Below, piece by piece: positions 1 through 8,692 of a stretch of DNA of 64,000 nucleotides. The notes beneath the pieces were generated by a model. That model saw nothing but the letters and a program-made list of their open reading frames with translations, was not told the origin of the DNA and searched no databases. Position numbers and translations under genes: made by a program. The stretch's first letter is position 1. Each line of letters opens with the position of its first letter. The DNA is from Roseibium sp. MMSF_3544 (GTDB lineage Bacteria > Pseudomonadota > Alphaproteobacteria > Rhizobiales > Stappiaceae): contig NZ_JASHKA010000006.1 in assembly GCF_030732845.1 (NCBI RefSeq), positions 237,878-301,877 of the forward strand, in the 5' to 3' direction.

Positions 1-14
1 AGTGCGATACCCAT
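1..14 (-). CDS. 5' end of a gene running off the left edge
   Basis: Only the first four codons are in the window: an ATG at 14-12 on the minus strand reading M-G-I-A. The start is supported by AAGGAGA placed about seven bases upstream on the same strand. It lies about 275 bases downstream of, and in the same direction as, the peptide-type ABC operon, so it could be a promoter-distal operon member. Product unknown. Confidence 0.5.
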
Positions 15-199
15 TTTGAGTTCTCCTTCGGCCACCATTGGCCGTCGGAATAATGCGCAAACGCAAAGAGTGATGGGCCGTGATGAGAGTGACCGGTTAG
101 GGCATTCCCAAAACCGTGGTGGACAATCGTCCGCACTCATCAGGAGCGCGCGTGTGGCTCAAAACGGACTTTCATTCTTTTGTTGGCTCTACACGTCGG

Positions 200-237
200 C
201 TAGCGGCCACAGGGCTGGGCATAATGGCGGCCGCTAG
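200..237. repeat. Inverted repeat in the left intergenic region
   Basis: CTAGCGGCC at 200-208 pairs perfectly with GGCCGCTAG at 229-237 across a 20-base loop; weaker complementarity extends outward. It follows the last ABC operon gene (minus strand) and precedes the partial gene at the edge. No T-run follows on either strand, so an mRNA-stabilising or processing stem is likelier than a classic terminator. The rest of 15-288 shows no gene. Confidence 0.45.
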
Positions 238-288
238 TCGACGTACAAGCGTTAAGAAACACCGTACCACATATCTCATCGACCCCGT

Positions 289-1983
289 TCACTTGGCAAA
301 ACGGGGCATTCGACCAATCAGCGTCTGGGTGTAGCTGTGTTGAGGATGTTCAAATAAGGCTTCTGTTTCCGATACTTCCACGAGGTCCCCAAACCGCATC
401 ACGCCGACCCGGTCACACATTTGCCTGATCACCGGAAGGTCATGGCTAATGAAGAGAAGGGTCAGCTTCAACTGGTCCTGGAGGTCCTTTAAGAGATTGA
501 GAATCTGTGCCTGGATGGAGACATCGAGCGCACTGGTGGGTTCGTCGCAAATCAGGAACCGAGGCCGTGTAGCTAGCGCGCGTGCAATTGAAATCCTTTG
601 GCGTTGCCCGCCTGAAAACTCGTGCGGGTATTTTCGGGCGGCGTCTTTGCCAAGTCCTACCAGTTCCAAGAGATCGGCCACGATTTCGCGGCGCTCCTTC
701 CCGTTTTCGGCGAGCTTGTTAACAAACATCGGCTCAGCCACGATTGCGCCGATCTTCATGCGTCCGTTCAGGGAGGAATAAGGGTCCTGAAACACCATCT
801 GGATGTCTTGCCGCACTTGCTGTTTTTCTTTGGCATTCTTTGTGTTGATCAGATCGTGGCCGTCGAACTCCATCTCGCCGCCCGTCGCAGGATAAATACC
901 GGTAATCACACGTGCGACCGTGGACTTTCCTGAGCCGCTCTCACCAACAAGCCCAAAGGTTTCGCCGGCCTTTACATCGAAACTGATGTCTTTGATTGCG
1001 TCCAAGTATTTGCGGTTGCTCGGTCGGATCGCGCCTTTGATGAGGAACTGCTTTCGCAGACTGCGGACTTCGAGCAGGCTGCCTGAACTCGTTTCGTAAG
1101 CGCTGCCACGGCCCAGCCAATGACTTTGCAAATCGAAGTCCTGCAAGGCACTGCCATCACTTTCTGCGATTGCGACCTTGGGGAAACGATCGATTTTCTT
1201 GTTCGACGGCGGAACGGCGGCAATCAGAGACTGAGTATAGGCTTCTTTTGGCGCGTTCATGATTTGCGAAGTGTCACCAAGTTCGATCAACCGGCCACGA
1301 TACATGACCGCAACCCGGTCGGCCGTCTCTGCAATCACACCCATGTCGTGGGTCACTAGGATGACACCCAGCTTGCGGCTCTTGCACATGTCTTTTATCA
1401 GCTGCAGGATCTGCGCCTGAATTGTAACGTCGAGCGCCGTCGTCGGCTCGTCAGCGATAATCAGTTCAGGTTCGACGCAAAGCGCTAGAGCGATGACCAC
1501 ACGCTGACGCATTCCGCCCGAAAACTGATGCGGGTATTGTTTGATCCGCACAGACGCCTCTGGAATACCGACCTGTTCAAGCAATTCAACGGCACGTTTT
1601 CGCGCTTCAGACATGGAGACATCCAAGTGCGCCAGGATTGTCTCGACAAGCTGGAACTCTATTGTCTCGATCGGGTTGAGCGACGTCATCGGGTCCTGAA
1701 AGATCATGCCGATCCGCTTGCCGCGGATGCTGCGCATGTCAATTTCGCTAAGTTGATCAATTCGCTCGCCGTTCAGCCGGACCTCTCCCTCAGACATCCG
1801 CCCGGGCGCTTGCAGCAATCCCATGACCGCGTTGCCGATGGTCGATTTTCCGGCGCCGGATTCGCCGACAAGGCCCAGGATTTCGCCTTCGTTCACGTAG
1901 AGACTGACATCGTTCACCGAAGTGAAAACACCATGCCGACCCGGGAATTCAACGCGCATGTTCTTAATATCGAGAAGGGCCAT
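289..1983 (-). CDS. Peptide-type ABC transporter ATPase, two fused nucleotide-binding domains (DppD-DppF type)
   Basis: Cytoplasmic ATPase of about 564 residues powering the importer whose permeases and binding protein lie just upstream. It has two complete ABC domains, each with a Walker A (GESGAGKST, then GESGSGKST), an ABC signature (FSGGMRQR, then FSGGQRQR) and Walker B/switch histidine segments. The first domain is DppD/OppD-like and the second DppF/OppF-like; together they replace the usual two genes. The start is taken at MALLDIKN (1983) because a longer frame would overlap the upstream permease; the gap to the permease stop is one base. Substrate is not readable from the ATPase; peptides are usual for the family, but opine and oligosaccharide systems share this fold. 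Confidence 0.93.
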   Translation of the reverse strand: MALLDIKNMRVEFPGRHGVFTSVNDVSLYVNEGEILGLVGESGAGKSTIGNAVMGLLQAPGRMSEGEVRLNGERIDQLSEIDMRSIRGKRIGMIFQDPMTSLNPIETIEFQLVETILAHLDVSMSEARKRAVELLEQVGIPEASVRIKQYPHQFSGGMRQRVVIALALCVEPELIIADEPTTALDVTIQAQILQLIKDMCKSRKLGVILVTHDMGVIAETADRVAVMYRGRLIELGDTSQIMNAPKEAYTQSLIAAVPPSNKKIDRFPKVAIAESDGSALQDFDLQSHWLGRGSAYETSSGSLLEVRSLRKQFLIKGAIRPSNRKYLDAIKDISFDVKAGETFGLVGESGSGKSTVARVITGIYPATGGEMEFDGHDLINTKNAKEKQQVRQDIQMVFQDPYSSLNGRMKIGAIVAEPMFVNKLAENGKERREIVADLLELVGLGKDAARKYPHEFSGGQRQRISIARALATRPRFLICDEPTSALDVSIQAQILNLLKDLQDQLKLTLLFISHDLPVIRQMCDRVGVMRFGDLVEVSETEALFEHPQHSYTQTLIGRMPRFAK

Positions 1984-1984
1984 G

Positions 1985-2902
1985 TCAGTCGTCCAATTTC
2001 GGGTTGAGCGCATCTCGAAGCCAGTCGCCCAAAAGATTGACCGAGAGTGCAAGCATCAGAAGCGTCATGGCAGGGAAGAACAGGATCCACCATTCTCCCG
2101 AGAACAGGTAACCCTGTCCGATCCGTATGAGAGTACCAAGCGAGGGTTCCGTAGGCGGTGCTCCAACACCCAGAAAGCTGAGTGTCGCTTCGGCAATGAT
2201 CGCCAGCGCAAGCGAAATTGTTGCAATAACCAATACCGGCGACAAAACATTGGGAAGGATATGACGGAAAACAATGCCGAGCGGGCCGCGGCCAATAAGG
2301 ATAGCGGCTTCCACATATTCCTTTTTCTTTTCGACCAGCGCCGCCCCCCGCACGACGCGCGCAAACTGAACCCAGTCAGAAAGACCAATCGAAACGATTA
2401 GGACCCATATCGCCATTTGGTCGCGAAGGTGAACGGGGGTAAAGCCTTTGGCGATCCCAAAGACGAGCATCGCAACAAGTATCGACGGAAAGGTCAGTTG
2501 CACGTCGGCGATCCGCATGATGATTGCCTCGACTCGCCCACCGGCATAGGCGGACGTCAGTCCCAGAATGATGCCGATGACCAACGCGAAAATCACTGCG
2601 GCAAAGCCGACGAACAGGGAAATCCGCATCCCGTATAGGATCGTCGAAAAGACATCCCGCCCTTGGTCATCCGCCCCCATCAGAAAACTGTCGCCCGTAA
2701 GAGCGTTGGGTACCATCGGTTGGGAAAATCCGTTCATCAGATTGAGGCTGCCTGGATCGAACGGGTTGTAGGGTGCCAGTAACGGTGCAAAGACAGCAGC
2801 AAGGATCAACGTGACGGCAACGACGAAAGAGATGATTGCCACGGGTGAGTGTCGAAACGACCAGAACAGATCGCTCTCGAATGCGCGTTTAACCATGTCC
2901 AT
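1985..2902 (-). CDS. Peptide-type ABC permease, DppC-like
   Basis: Inner-membrane permease of about 305 residues with the N-terminal helix preceding the BPD_transp_1 domain and a following domain of about five helices, as in DppC/OppC. The segment RGPLGIVFRHILPNVLSP is the cytoplasmic EAA-type coupling region that contacts the ATPase. The start is placed at MDMVKRAF (2902; an ATG at 2896 is also possible), four bases after the stop of the DppB-like gene. A longer frame beginning inside DppB is rejected. It works with the adjoining permease, fused ATPase and binding protein; substrate class is inferred from family only. Confidence 0.9.
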   Translation of the reverse strand: MDMVKRAFESDLFWSFRHSPVAIISFVVAVTLILAAVFAPLLAPYNPFDPGSLNLMNGFSQPMVPNALTGDSFLMGADDQGRDVFSTILYGMRISLFVGFAAVIFALVIGIILGLTSAYAGGRVEAIIMRIADVQLTFPSILVAMLVFGIAKGFTPVHLRDQMAIWVLIVSIGLSDWVQFARVVRGAALVEKKKEYVEAAILIGRGPLGIVFRHILPNVLSPVLVIATISLALAIIAEATLSFLGVGAPPTEPSLGTLIRIGQGYLFSGEWWILFFPAMTLLMLALSVNLLGDWLRDALNPKLDD

Positions 2903-2906
2903 GGGT

Positions 2907-3881
2907 TTAGTGTCCCTTGCTTTCGCGAAGCCGGGGGTCAATGGCCAAATAAGCCATGTCAACCAGGAAGTTAATGCCGACGAACATGACGGATATCAGC
3001 ATCAGATAGCTGGCCATCACGGGTATGTCGACGAATTGGATCGAGTCGATGAACAAGAGGCCGACGCCCGGCCACTGGAACACTGTTTCGGTGATGATCG
3101 AAAAAGCGATGATGGAACCGATTTGGAGACCAGCGACCGTGATGACGGGGATGAGTGTATTCTTTACGGCATGTCGGAAGTTGATCGCCTTCTCCGGTAA
3201 GCCGCGCGCGCGGGCGAACCGAATGTAATCCTGGCGCAAGACTTCTGACATTTCGGACCTCACCAGCCTCATGATCAACGTCATCTGGTAAAGCCCCAGC
3301 GTGATCGCCGGCAGGATGAGTGACTGAATGCCGGTCCACGTCAGCAATCCCGTGTCCCACCAGCCAAGGTCGATGACGTCTCCACGCCCAAAACTTGGCA
3401 ACACCTTAAGTTCGACTGAGAAGACGTAAATTAGAAAGATGCCGATGAGAAACGTCGGAAGCGACACACCCACCAACGAGGATGTCAGGATGAAGTTTGT
3501 CATGACACCCTTGCGCCGGATCGCGGTAAATATGCCAAAAAGGATTCCGAAGGTCATGGCTAAGAGCGCCGAGACAAGAGCCAGTTCGAGCGTTGCGGGT
3601 AGACGCTCGAGAATGATCTCCAACGCGGGGCGGCCTTGCCGGAAACTCACGCCCATATCGCCTCGCAACGCGCCGGAAATGAAATCCCAGTATTGAACCA
3701 GAAACGGGTCGTTCAGGCCCAGTTGCTCCCGGAGCCTTTCAACTTCGGCCTCAGTGCGCTCCTGGCCCAACATGTTTTCGACTGGATCGCCGACAAATCT
3801 AAACATGGCGAACGCCACCAACCCGGTCACGAATAAAACGAGAACCGACTGAAAGGCGCGTTTCAGGATATGCGATATCAT
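2907..3881 (-). CDS. Peptide-type ABC permease, DppB-like
   Basis: Inner-membrane permease of about 324 residues. It opens with the typical DppB/OppB N-terminus (MISHILKRAFQSVLVLF), has a periplasmic loop with GLNDPFLVQYWDF, and carries the coupling loop around RARGLPEKAINFRHAVKNT. The start is set at 3881 because the protein alignment begins there; upstream codons in the same frame lie in the intergenic stem-loop. It is the first permease gene after the binding-protein gene and is separated from it by 58 bases containing a strong hairpin. Confidence 0.9.
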   Translation of the reverse strand: MISHILKRAFQSVLVLFVTGLVAFAMFRFVGDPVENMLGQERTEAEVERLREQLGLNDPFLVQYWDFISGALRGDMGVSFRQGRPALEIILERLPATLELALVSALLAMTFGILFGIFTAIRRKGVMTNFILTSSLVGVSLPTFLIGIFLIYVFSVELKVLPSFGRGDVIDLGWWDTGLLTWTGIQSLILPAITLGLYQMTLIMRLVRSEMSEVLRQDYIRFARARGLPEKAINFRHAVKNTLIPVITVAGLQIGSIIAFSIITETVFQWPGVGLLFIDSIQFVDIPVMASYLMLISVMFVGINFLVDMAYLAIDPRLRESKGH

Positions 3882-3903
3882 GATGCCCTCGAGATCGATC
3901 TGA

Positions 3904-3930
3904 CGCGGCCCAAATTGCTCTTGGACCGCG
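3904..3930 (-). other. Stem-loop between binding-protein and permease genes
   Basis: CGCGGCCCA (3904-3912) pairs with TGGACCGCG (3922-3930), giving a nine-base stem with one G-U pair in the minus-strand RNA. It sits between the stop of the binding-protein gene and the start of the DppB-like gene with no T-run. This is the position where 3' stabilising hairpins keep binding-protein mRNA in excess of permease mRNA in ABC operons. Confidence 0.55.
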
Positions 3931-3939
3931 CCGGGAGGA

Positions 3940-5520
3940 TTAGTTGAATTTGAAATACTTGAACTTCGGCGAATCTTCCGGGTCGACGACGGTTTCAACC
4001 TTGTTCGCCATACCCCAGTTCAGAACCTGGTGGTGGACAGGCAGGTAAACGACATCCTCCTGCACCTGTGCCCAAATCTCGGCAATTGTCGCGTTGCGTA
4101 TTTCCAGATCGGTTTCCGAGGCCAAAGAGACGATCTTCTCGTCGATCTCTGGGTTGGAATAACGGGTCCCGTTCCAGGTGCCGATCTCTTCCTGTTTGGA
4201 GTGGACAAGGAAATTGAAGATATACTCCGAGTCATAGGTCGGGACCCCCCAGCCCAACATGTAGAAGTCGGTTTCAAGGTCAGGTATATGTGGGAAGTGC
4301 TGCGCTTTTGGCAGCGACTCTAGCTGAACTTCGATACCGATCTGCGCCATCATGCCGACAGTTGCCTGACAGATTGCCTCGTCGTTAATGTACCGATCGT
4401 TCGGGCAGTTCAAACGCACCGAGAACCCGTCACCGTAGCCGGCTTCTTCCATAAGCGATTTCGCGGTGTCGATGTTGTTTTCCGGGATAGTATCAAGCGC
4501 TTCGGTCCAACCGTTGACAAACGGCGGCATCACGGCACCGGCCGGGATCGACTGGCCACGCATCACGATCTTCTGGATTGCTTCGCGGTTCAGAGCCATG
4601 TTCATGGCCTTGCGCACACGTGCGTCGGCAAAGGGATTTGCACCCTCGATGTTATCGGTTGTCAGGTCAGCATCACCTTGGTTGATCCCGAAGAAGATAA
4701 CCCTGTTCTGTGGCGCCTTGATCACCTTCAGGTTCGGATCGCTATCGACCCTGGCCAGATCCTGCACCGGCACGTCCTGCGTGAAATCCACTTCTCCCGA
4801 CAGCAAGGCTGCCACGCGGGTCGCTGGGTTCTTGATCGGGGTATAGTTGATCTTGGTGACTTCAAGCGGGAATTCGGCCTTGCCCCAATAACCATCGAAG
4901 CCTTCCAGAACTGTCCTGTTGTCAGGAACTCGGCTGATCAGCTCGTAGGGTCCGGTCCCATTGGTATTGCGCGATGCAAAGGTTGCTTCGCCGGCTTCGA
5001 AATTTTGAACTTCAACGGTGTTGTTTGCTTCTGCCCAACCTTTGTCGATGATGAACAGGTTGGTGAGATTGGCGGGCAACAGCGGGTTTGGACCGTTGGT
5101 CTCGATCTCAAGAGTATAAGCGCCAGATGCGCGAACTTCCTTGACTGAAGATAGCAATTCTTTCATGGCGCTGTTAGGTGTCATGGCGCGATTTAACGAG
5201 AATTCAGCATCCTCGGAATCGAAGTCTGCGCCATCGTGAAAGGTCACGCCTTCCCGCAGTTTGAACACCCAGACGTTGGGATTGTCAGGACTCGGAGTCC
5301 ATTCGGTGGCTAGTCCAGGTACGATTTCACCCGTCATGTCCCGTAAAAGCAGAGGTTCGTAGATCTGGTGTGCCAGCGCGTGCGTCGGTCCCTCATTCTG
5401 AGCATGCGGGTCAAGCGTGAGGCTGTCGCCGGCGCGAGCCCAGTTCAACGTTTCGGCGGAAGCAAAGCCGGTTGTCGCCAAAAGCAACGCCTGAGCCGCA
5501 ATTATGAGTTTTTTTTGCAT
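3940..5520 (-). CDS. Periplasmic binding protein, family 5 (peptide/DppA type)
   Basis: Secreted receptor of about 526 residues for the adjoining ABC importer. The N-terminus MQKKLIIAAQALLLATTG followed by FASA/ETL is a Sec signal peptide. The mature part shows SBP_bac_5 hallmarks: LDPHAQNEGPTHALAHQIYE, LREGVTFHDGADF, and VRKAMNMALNREAI. The start at 5520 is supported by GAGGGG a few bases upstream; a 13-residue longer frame is less likely. It is the first gene of the operon and diverges from the LysR gene at 5747, which probably controls it. Family 5 proteins bind peptides, nickel, opines or oligosaccharides; the asparaginase across the divergent region favours an amide or peptide ligand, but this is inference. 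Confidence 0.92.
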   Translation of the reverse strand: MQKKLIIAAQALLLATTGFASAETLNWARAGDSLTLDPHAQNEGPTHALAHQIYEPLLLRDMTGEIVPGLATEWTPSPDNPNVWVFKLREGVTFHDGADFDSEDAEFSLNRAMTPNSAMKELLSSVKEVRASGAYTLEIETNGPNPLLPANLTNLFIIDKGWAEANNTVEVQNFEAGEATFASRNTNGTGPYELISRVPDNRTVLEGFDGYWGKAEFPLEVTKINYTPIKNPATRVAALLSGEVDFTQDVPVQDLARVDSDPNLKVIKAPQNRVIFFGINQGDADLTTDNIEGANPFADARVRKAMNMALNREAIQKIVMRGQSIPAGAVMPPFVNGWTEALDTIPENNIDTAKSLMEEAGYGDGFSVRLNCPNDRYINDEAICQATVGMMAQIGIEVQLESLPKAQHFPHIPDLETDFYMLGWGVPTYDSEYIFNFLVHSKQEEIGTWNGTRYSNPEIDEKIVSLASETDLEIRNATIAEIWAQVQEDVVYLPVHHQVLNWGMANKVETVVDPEDSPKFKYFKFN

Positions 5521-5700
5521 AGTTCCCCTCTTAGTTTGAACCCCTGTTCTCCAGGGCAAAACGCAAAGACGTCAGGGCGCGGCAACTGCGTCACAGCCTG
5601 ATTGTGATCCCCCTTCATTCGCCCTAAAATGCGAGGGTGGTGCTTCTTCCTGCGGCACAAGCAGTGCTCGTTCGGATGGCAATCGCGCGCAAATCGTAAG

Positions 5701-5724
5701 ATTCGGAAGGCAAGTTTGACGAAT
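5701..5724. promoter_or_regulatory. Possible LysR binding site (inverted repeat)
   Basis: ATTCG at 5701-5705 and CGAAT at 5720-5724 form a spaced inverted repeat 23 bases before the LysR start, in the region between divergent genes. LysR regulators usually bind interrupted dyads in such places. The arms are short, so chance occurrence is possible. Confidence 0.25.
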
Positions 5725-5746
5725 GCGAAATAGTCATGGCCTATGA

Positions 5747-6697
5747 GTGCGAGGAAAACCGTTGACCTTCAGACAGTTGGAGATTTTCCTCGCGGTTGTG
5801 CGCATGGGCACGGTGTCGGCTGCAGCGGACTCAATGGGAGTGACCCAATCCGGAGCAAGCCGAATGATCTCCGAGCTTGAGAACAATGTTGGTTTCGCGC
5901 TGTTCTTTCGCTCTGCGCGCGGTGTGGAGTTAACCGCACAGGGGCGCGCGTTTTACGAACAGGTGGAAAGACATTTTGCCGGCGTTGACGCACTGAAAGA
6001 CGCCGTTCGTCTGATCCGCTCCGGGATTAATCGTCGGCTACGGCTTGCCTGTCTGCCCACACTCTCCACCGCGATTTTACCCGGCGCAATTCGTAAGCTC
6101 CACGCCGAGCGCCCGGACATCGCGATAGAGATTGAAACCGCGACGTACAACGAAAGCCTGAGTCTGCTGAAATCGCGACGTGTGGATGCCCTGCTGTCAT
6201 TCCTGCTGCCCGAGTTGGATGGAATTCAAACCTTGAAACTGGCTGAAGCCGCTTATGTCTTTGCTGCGTTCAAAGGCCACCCACTGACAGAAAAGAAAAA
6301 GGTCACGTCAGACGATCTCAAGGGCTACGAAGTGCTTGGTTTGATCCCGAATCCTGCGGCCGACCGCGGCATGGATCGGGCGGAGACCGTTCGCGAAAAG
6401 CATATGTCCGATGTCAACAAGCGTATCTGGTGCCAAACTTCGGCGACGCGATACTCGCTTGTTGCAGCCGGGCTGGCAATATCAGTTGCGGAACCGTTTG
6501 CTGCACCGCTTTTTCGCCCTATGGGTGTTGTCGTTCGGGAATTGGTTCCAAGGGTGACGCTTCAATATGGTTTTTCAGCACATTCGGATATCTGGGATGC
6601 GCCGGAGATCGCACTCTTCAGAAAAGTGCTGGCAGAAGAGTTGCAGGAATTTGCTGAGCACGAAAACGCGGATATTGAAGTCGCAAATCCAAGCTAA
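5747..6697 (+). CDS. LysR-family transcriptional regulator
   Basis: DNA-binding regulator of about 316 residues. Residues 6-65 are the LysR winged helix (FRQLEIFLAVVRMGTVSAAA, then TQSGASRMISELEN); from about residue 90 the LysR substrate-binding domain follows. The start is a GTG at 5747; an ATG four bases earlier is in another frame, and a TTG five codons on is also possible. It diverges from the peptide-type ABC operon and is followed 65 bases later by the asparaginase gene on the same strand. The layout predicts control of the ABC operon, with a small-molecule co-inducer linked to the imported compound. Ligand not identifiable. Confidence 0.9.
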   Translation: MRGKPLTFRQLEIFLAVVRMGTVSAAADSMGVTQSGASRMISELENNVGFALFFRSARGVELTAQGRAFYEQVERHFAGVDALKDAVRLIRSGINRRLRLACLPTLSTAILPGAIRKLHAERPDIAIEIETATYNESLSLLKSRRVDALLSFLLPELDGIQTLKLAEAAYVFAAFKGHPLTEKKKVTSDDLKGYEVLGLIPNPAADRGMDRAETVREKHMSDVNKRIWCQTSATRYSLVAAGLAISVAEPFAAPLFRPMGVVVRELVPRVTLQYGFSAHSDIWDAPEIALFRKVLAEELQEFAEHENADIEVANPS

Positions 6698-6762
6698 GCT
6701 TCGGCTCGCAAAGTTCCTGCGCGCTGCTTAGCCGTCAATCTCGTCAAGTCAAAGAGGCCCTC

Positions 6763-7707
6763 ATGACCAATTTGTTGGTTCACACACGTGGCACGATCAG
6801 CATGGTCAACGGTCCTCATGGTTTCCAGCCGAAAACCGGAGTTGTCGAAGACTTTGTAAATCGGGAGTTGCGCGAAAAGCTTCGTGGCCATGAAATTGAT
6901 GTGTGCGTTCTTTCCCCTCTCATCGACAGTGCAAACGCCAATCCATCGGATTGGAACCGAATTGCACAGCTGATTTCCGAAACTCATGAACGCTATGAAG
7001 GATTTGTCATAACGCACGGCACAGACACCTTGGCCTATACATCAGCGGCGCTTTGCTTTGCCTTGGAGGGCCTTGCCAAACCGGTCGTTCTAACGGGATC
7101 TATGCTCCCTTTGACGGTTGAAGGCAATGATGCAGCGTCGAACATGTTGGGTGCATTTCAATGCGTTCTCGAAGCCCCATCCGGCGTCTGGGTCTTTTTT
7201 TCTGGTCGCAGACTACACGGAGCCCGTTTCTACAAAACCCATTCGCGCAAGCATGACGCTTTTGGGTCGATGGCAAGTGATCGCGAGTCAATATGGCGTT
7301 CTCCCGAGCTTGCATATCACGCTGCAGAATCTGCAAGGGTCGGTGTTATTGCCGTCGCTCCGGGAATGATAGAGAGCGTTCTTCAATTCGCGGCAACGCA
7401 GTGCGATGGGCTCGTGCCTCGGTGTTACGGTTCAGGCACCGTCTCGGAAACTCAAGCGTTCCGTGAGGCTTTGATCGCTGCGAAAAACAGGAATGTCCCT
7501 GTCTTAGCGGTCAGCCAGTGCCCTGAAGGAGGAATAGCACTCGGAACTCACGCGGCTGGTGCGGTGCTGGTTGAATGTAACGTGATCGACGGGTGTGAAA
7601 TGACCCTCGAAACTGCATATACGAAAATGGTTTTTGCGTTATCAATACACTCCGCCTTGGAGCACAAGAAAGCATTTCTCGAAACATCGATTGCTGGCGA
7701 GATTTAG
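6763..7707 (+). CDS. L-asparaginase family amidohydrolase
   Basis: Enzyme of about 314 residues of the bacterial asparaginase/glutaminase family, hydrolysing asparagine (or a related amide) to the acid and ammonia. Visible are the N-terminal threonine motif (HTRGTISM), the second signature HGTDTLAYTSAAL carrying the Thr-Asp pair, and TGSMLPL. There is no signal peptide, so it should be cytoplasmic like type I enzymes. The start ATG at 6763 gives a normal N-terminus. It follows the LysR gene and sits across from a peptide-type importer, which suggests it processes imported amides; the family can also act on D-amino-acid amides or succinamate-like compounds. Confidence 0.88.
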   Translation: MTNLLVHTRGTISMVNGPHGFQPKTGVVEDFVNRELREKLRGHEIDVCVLSPLIDSANANPSDWNRIAQLISETHERYEGFVITHGTDTLAYTSAALCFALEGLAKPVVLTGSMLPLTVEGNDAASNMLGAFQCVLEAPSGVWVFFSGRRLHGARFYKTHSRKHDAFGSMASDRESIWRSPELAYHAAESARVGVIAVAPGMIESVLQFAATQCDGLVPRCYGSGTVSETQAFREALIAAKNRNVPVLAVSQCPEGGIALGTHAAGAVLVECNVIDGCEMTLETAYTKMVFALSIHSALEHKKAFLETSIAGEI

Positions 7708-7759
7708 AGGTGCGATTGGCAGCTTCGTCAGGAGTTTACGACTTTGGTACAGGGGCCGC

Positions 7760-7781
7760 AAAAAAGTTACACCGGCGGTGT
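7760..7781 (-). terminator. Rho-independent terminator for the SMP-30 operon
   Basis: On the minus strand ACACC-GCC-GGTGT forms a short hairpin followed by AAC and six T residues. It lies about 40 bases past the stop of the SMP-30 gene and between two convergent genes. The stem is only five pairs, so efficiency may be modest. Confidence 0.5.
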
Positions 7782-7821
7782 CAAGTGAGACCGATGCGGA
7801 GGTTTTAAACTGCTTAAGGGT

Positions 7822-8691
7822 TCATAGCCCTGCAACCTTGAACAAGGGCCCCGCTTGCGCTGCCACTTGCATTGCCATCAGTCCTCCTGCGAATGGCTGT
7901 GCGGACAATTGGGTGTGACTTAAGAACCGGCGCTGATTTGTGACAAACAGATGGTTCCCATCAAAACCTCCCAGGCATGGCATTGTCGGTCGGGTTACGG
8001 GAGCTGGAATGCGCTGCAACTCGTCACCATTAAGCGAGATCTGTCGAATGTCACCCTCGCCAATGAGAGCAATCCAGAGATTCCCGTGACAGTCAAAACA
8101 AGCGCCGTCCGGGTGTTCACCTGTACCAAATTCGGTGATTGTTCTCCGTGTGACGAGCTCGCCGGTCGCTTTGTCACTGGCAAGATATTCAAGCTTTCGG
8201 CTGGGAGTATCCACAAACGTAACGCCACACCCGTCTGGGGATGGAGCGATCGCGTTCGGCACAACGATATTTTCCTGGACGATCTGAATCGAACCATCTC
8301 GGTCCCTGCGATACAGCCTGCCAGTTGCGCAGCCCTGACCCGTCATGTCCATCGAACCGAACCAAAGGCGTCCTGCTGCGTCCGGTTTGCCGTCATTAAG
8401 TCGAACGGTGACACGATCTGCTTCAACTTCGCAGATGCGCTCCAGTTTTCTTGTCTCCGGTTCAAAAAGATAGAGTCCGTTTTCCAGTCCGACAACGAGC
8501 CGTCCGCTTTCTGCATGTGTTACGAAACCGGGTTGCCAGGGAAGGGGGGTCGCCGCCGTCGTCCCGTCCAAAGTCGTTCTCAAGAGGCGTTGTGCTTGAA
8601 TGTCGATCCACCAAACACAGTCTCGCGCTGGATCCCAGAGCGGCGATTCCCCGGTAATCGCCATTGGATTGGTCAGCAACTCGAACGCCAT
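7822..8691 (-). CDS. SMP-30/gluconolactonase-family protein
   Basis: Protein of about 289 residues with the six-bladed beta-propeller fold of SMP-30/gluconolactonase, metal-dependent enzymes that open sugar lactones to aldonic acids. Glu15 in TGESPLWDP is the usual first metal ligand; WWIDIQAQRLLR, LNDGKPDAAGRLWFGSMD and EHPDGACFD are typical blade motifs. The start is set at MAFELLTNP (8691), one base after the stop of the IclR-SMP-30 fusion gene, so the two are certainly co-transcribed. With the dehydratase and SDR across the divergent promoter it fits a sugar to lactone to acid to 2-keto-3-deoxy acid route. Exact lactone unknown. Confidence 0.88.
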   Translation of the reverse strand: MAFELLTNPMAITGESPLWDPARDCVWWIDIQAQRLLRTTLDGTTAATPLPWQPGFVTHAESGRLVVGLENGLYLFEPETRKLERICEVEADRVTVRLNDGKPDAAGRLWFGSMDMTGQGCATGRLYRRDRDGSIQIVQENIVVPNAIAPSPDGCGVTFVDTPSRKLEYLASDKATGELVTRRTITEFGTGEHPDGACFDCHGNLWIALIGEGDIRQISLNGDELQRIPAPVTRPTMPCLGGFDGNHLFVTNQRRFLSHTQLSAQPFAGGLMAMQVAAQAGPLFKVAGL

Positions 8692-8692
8692 G

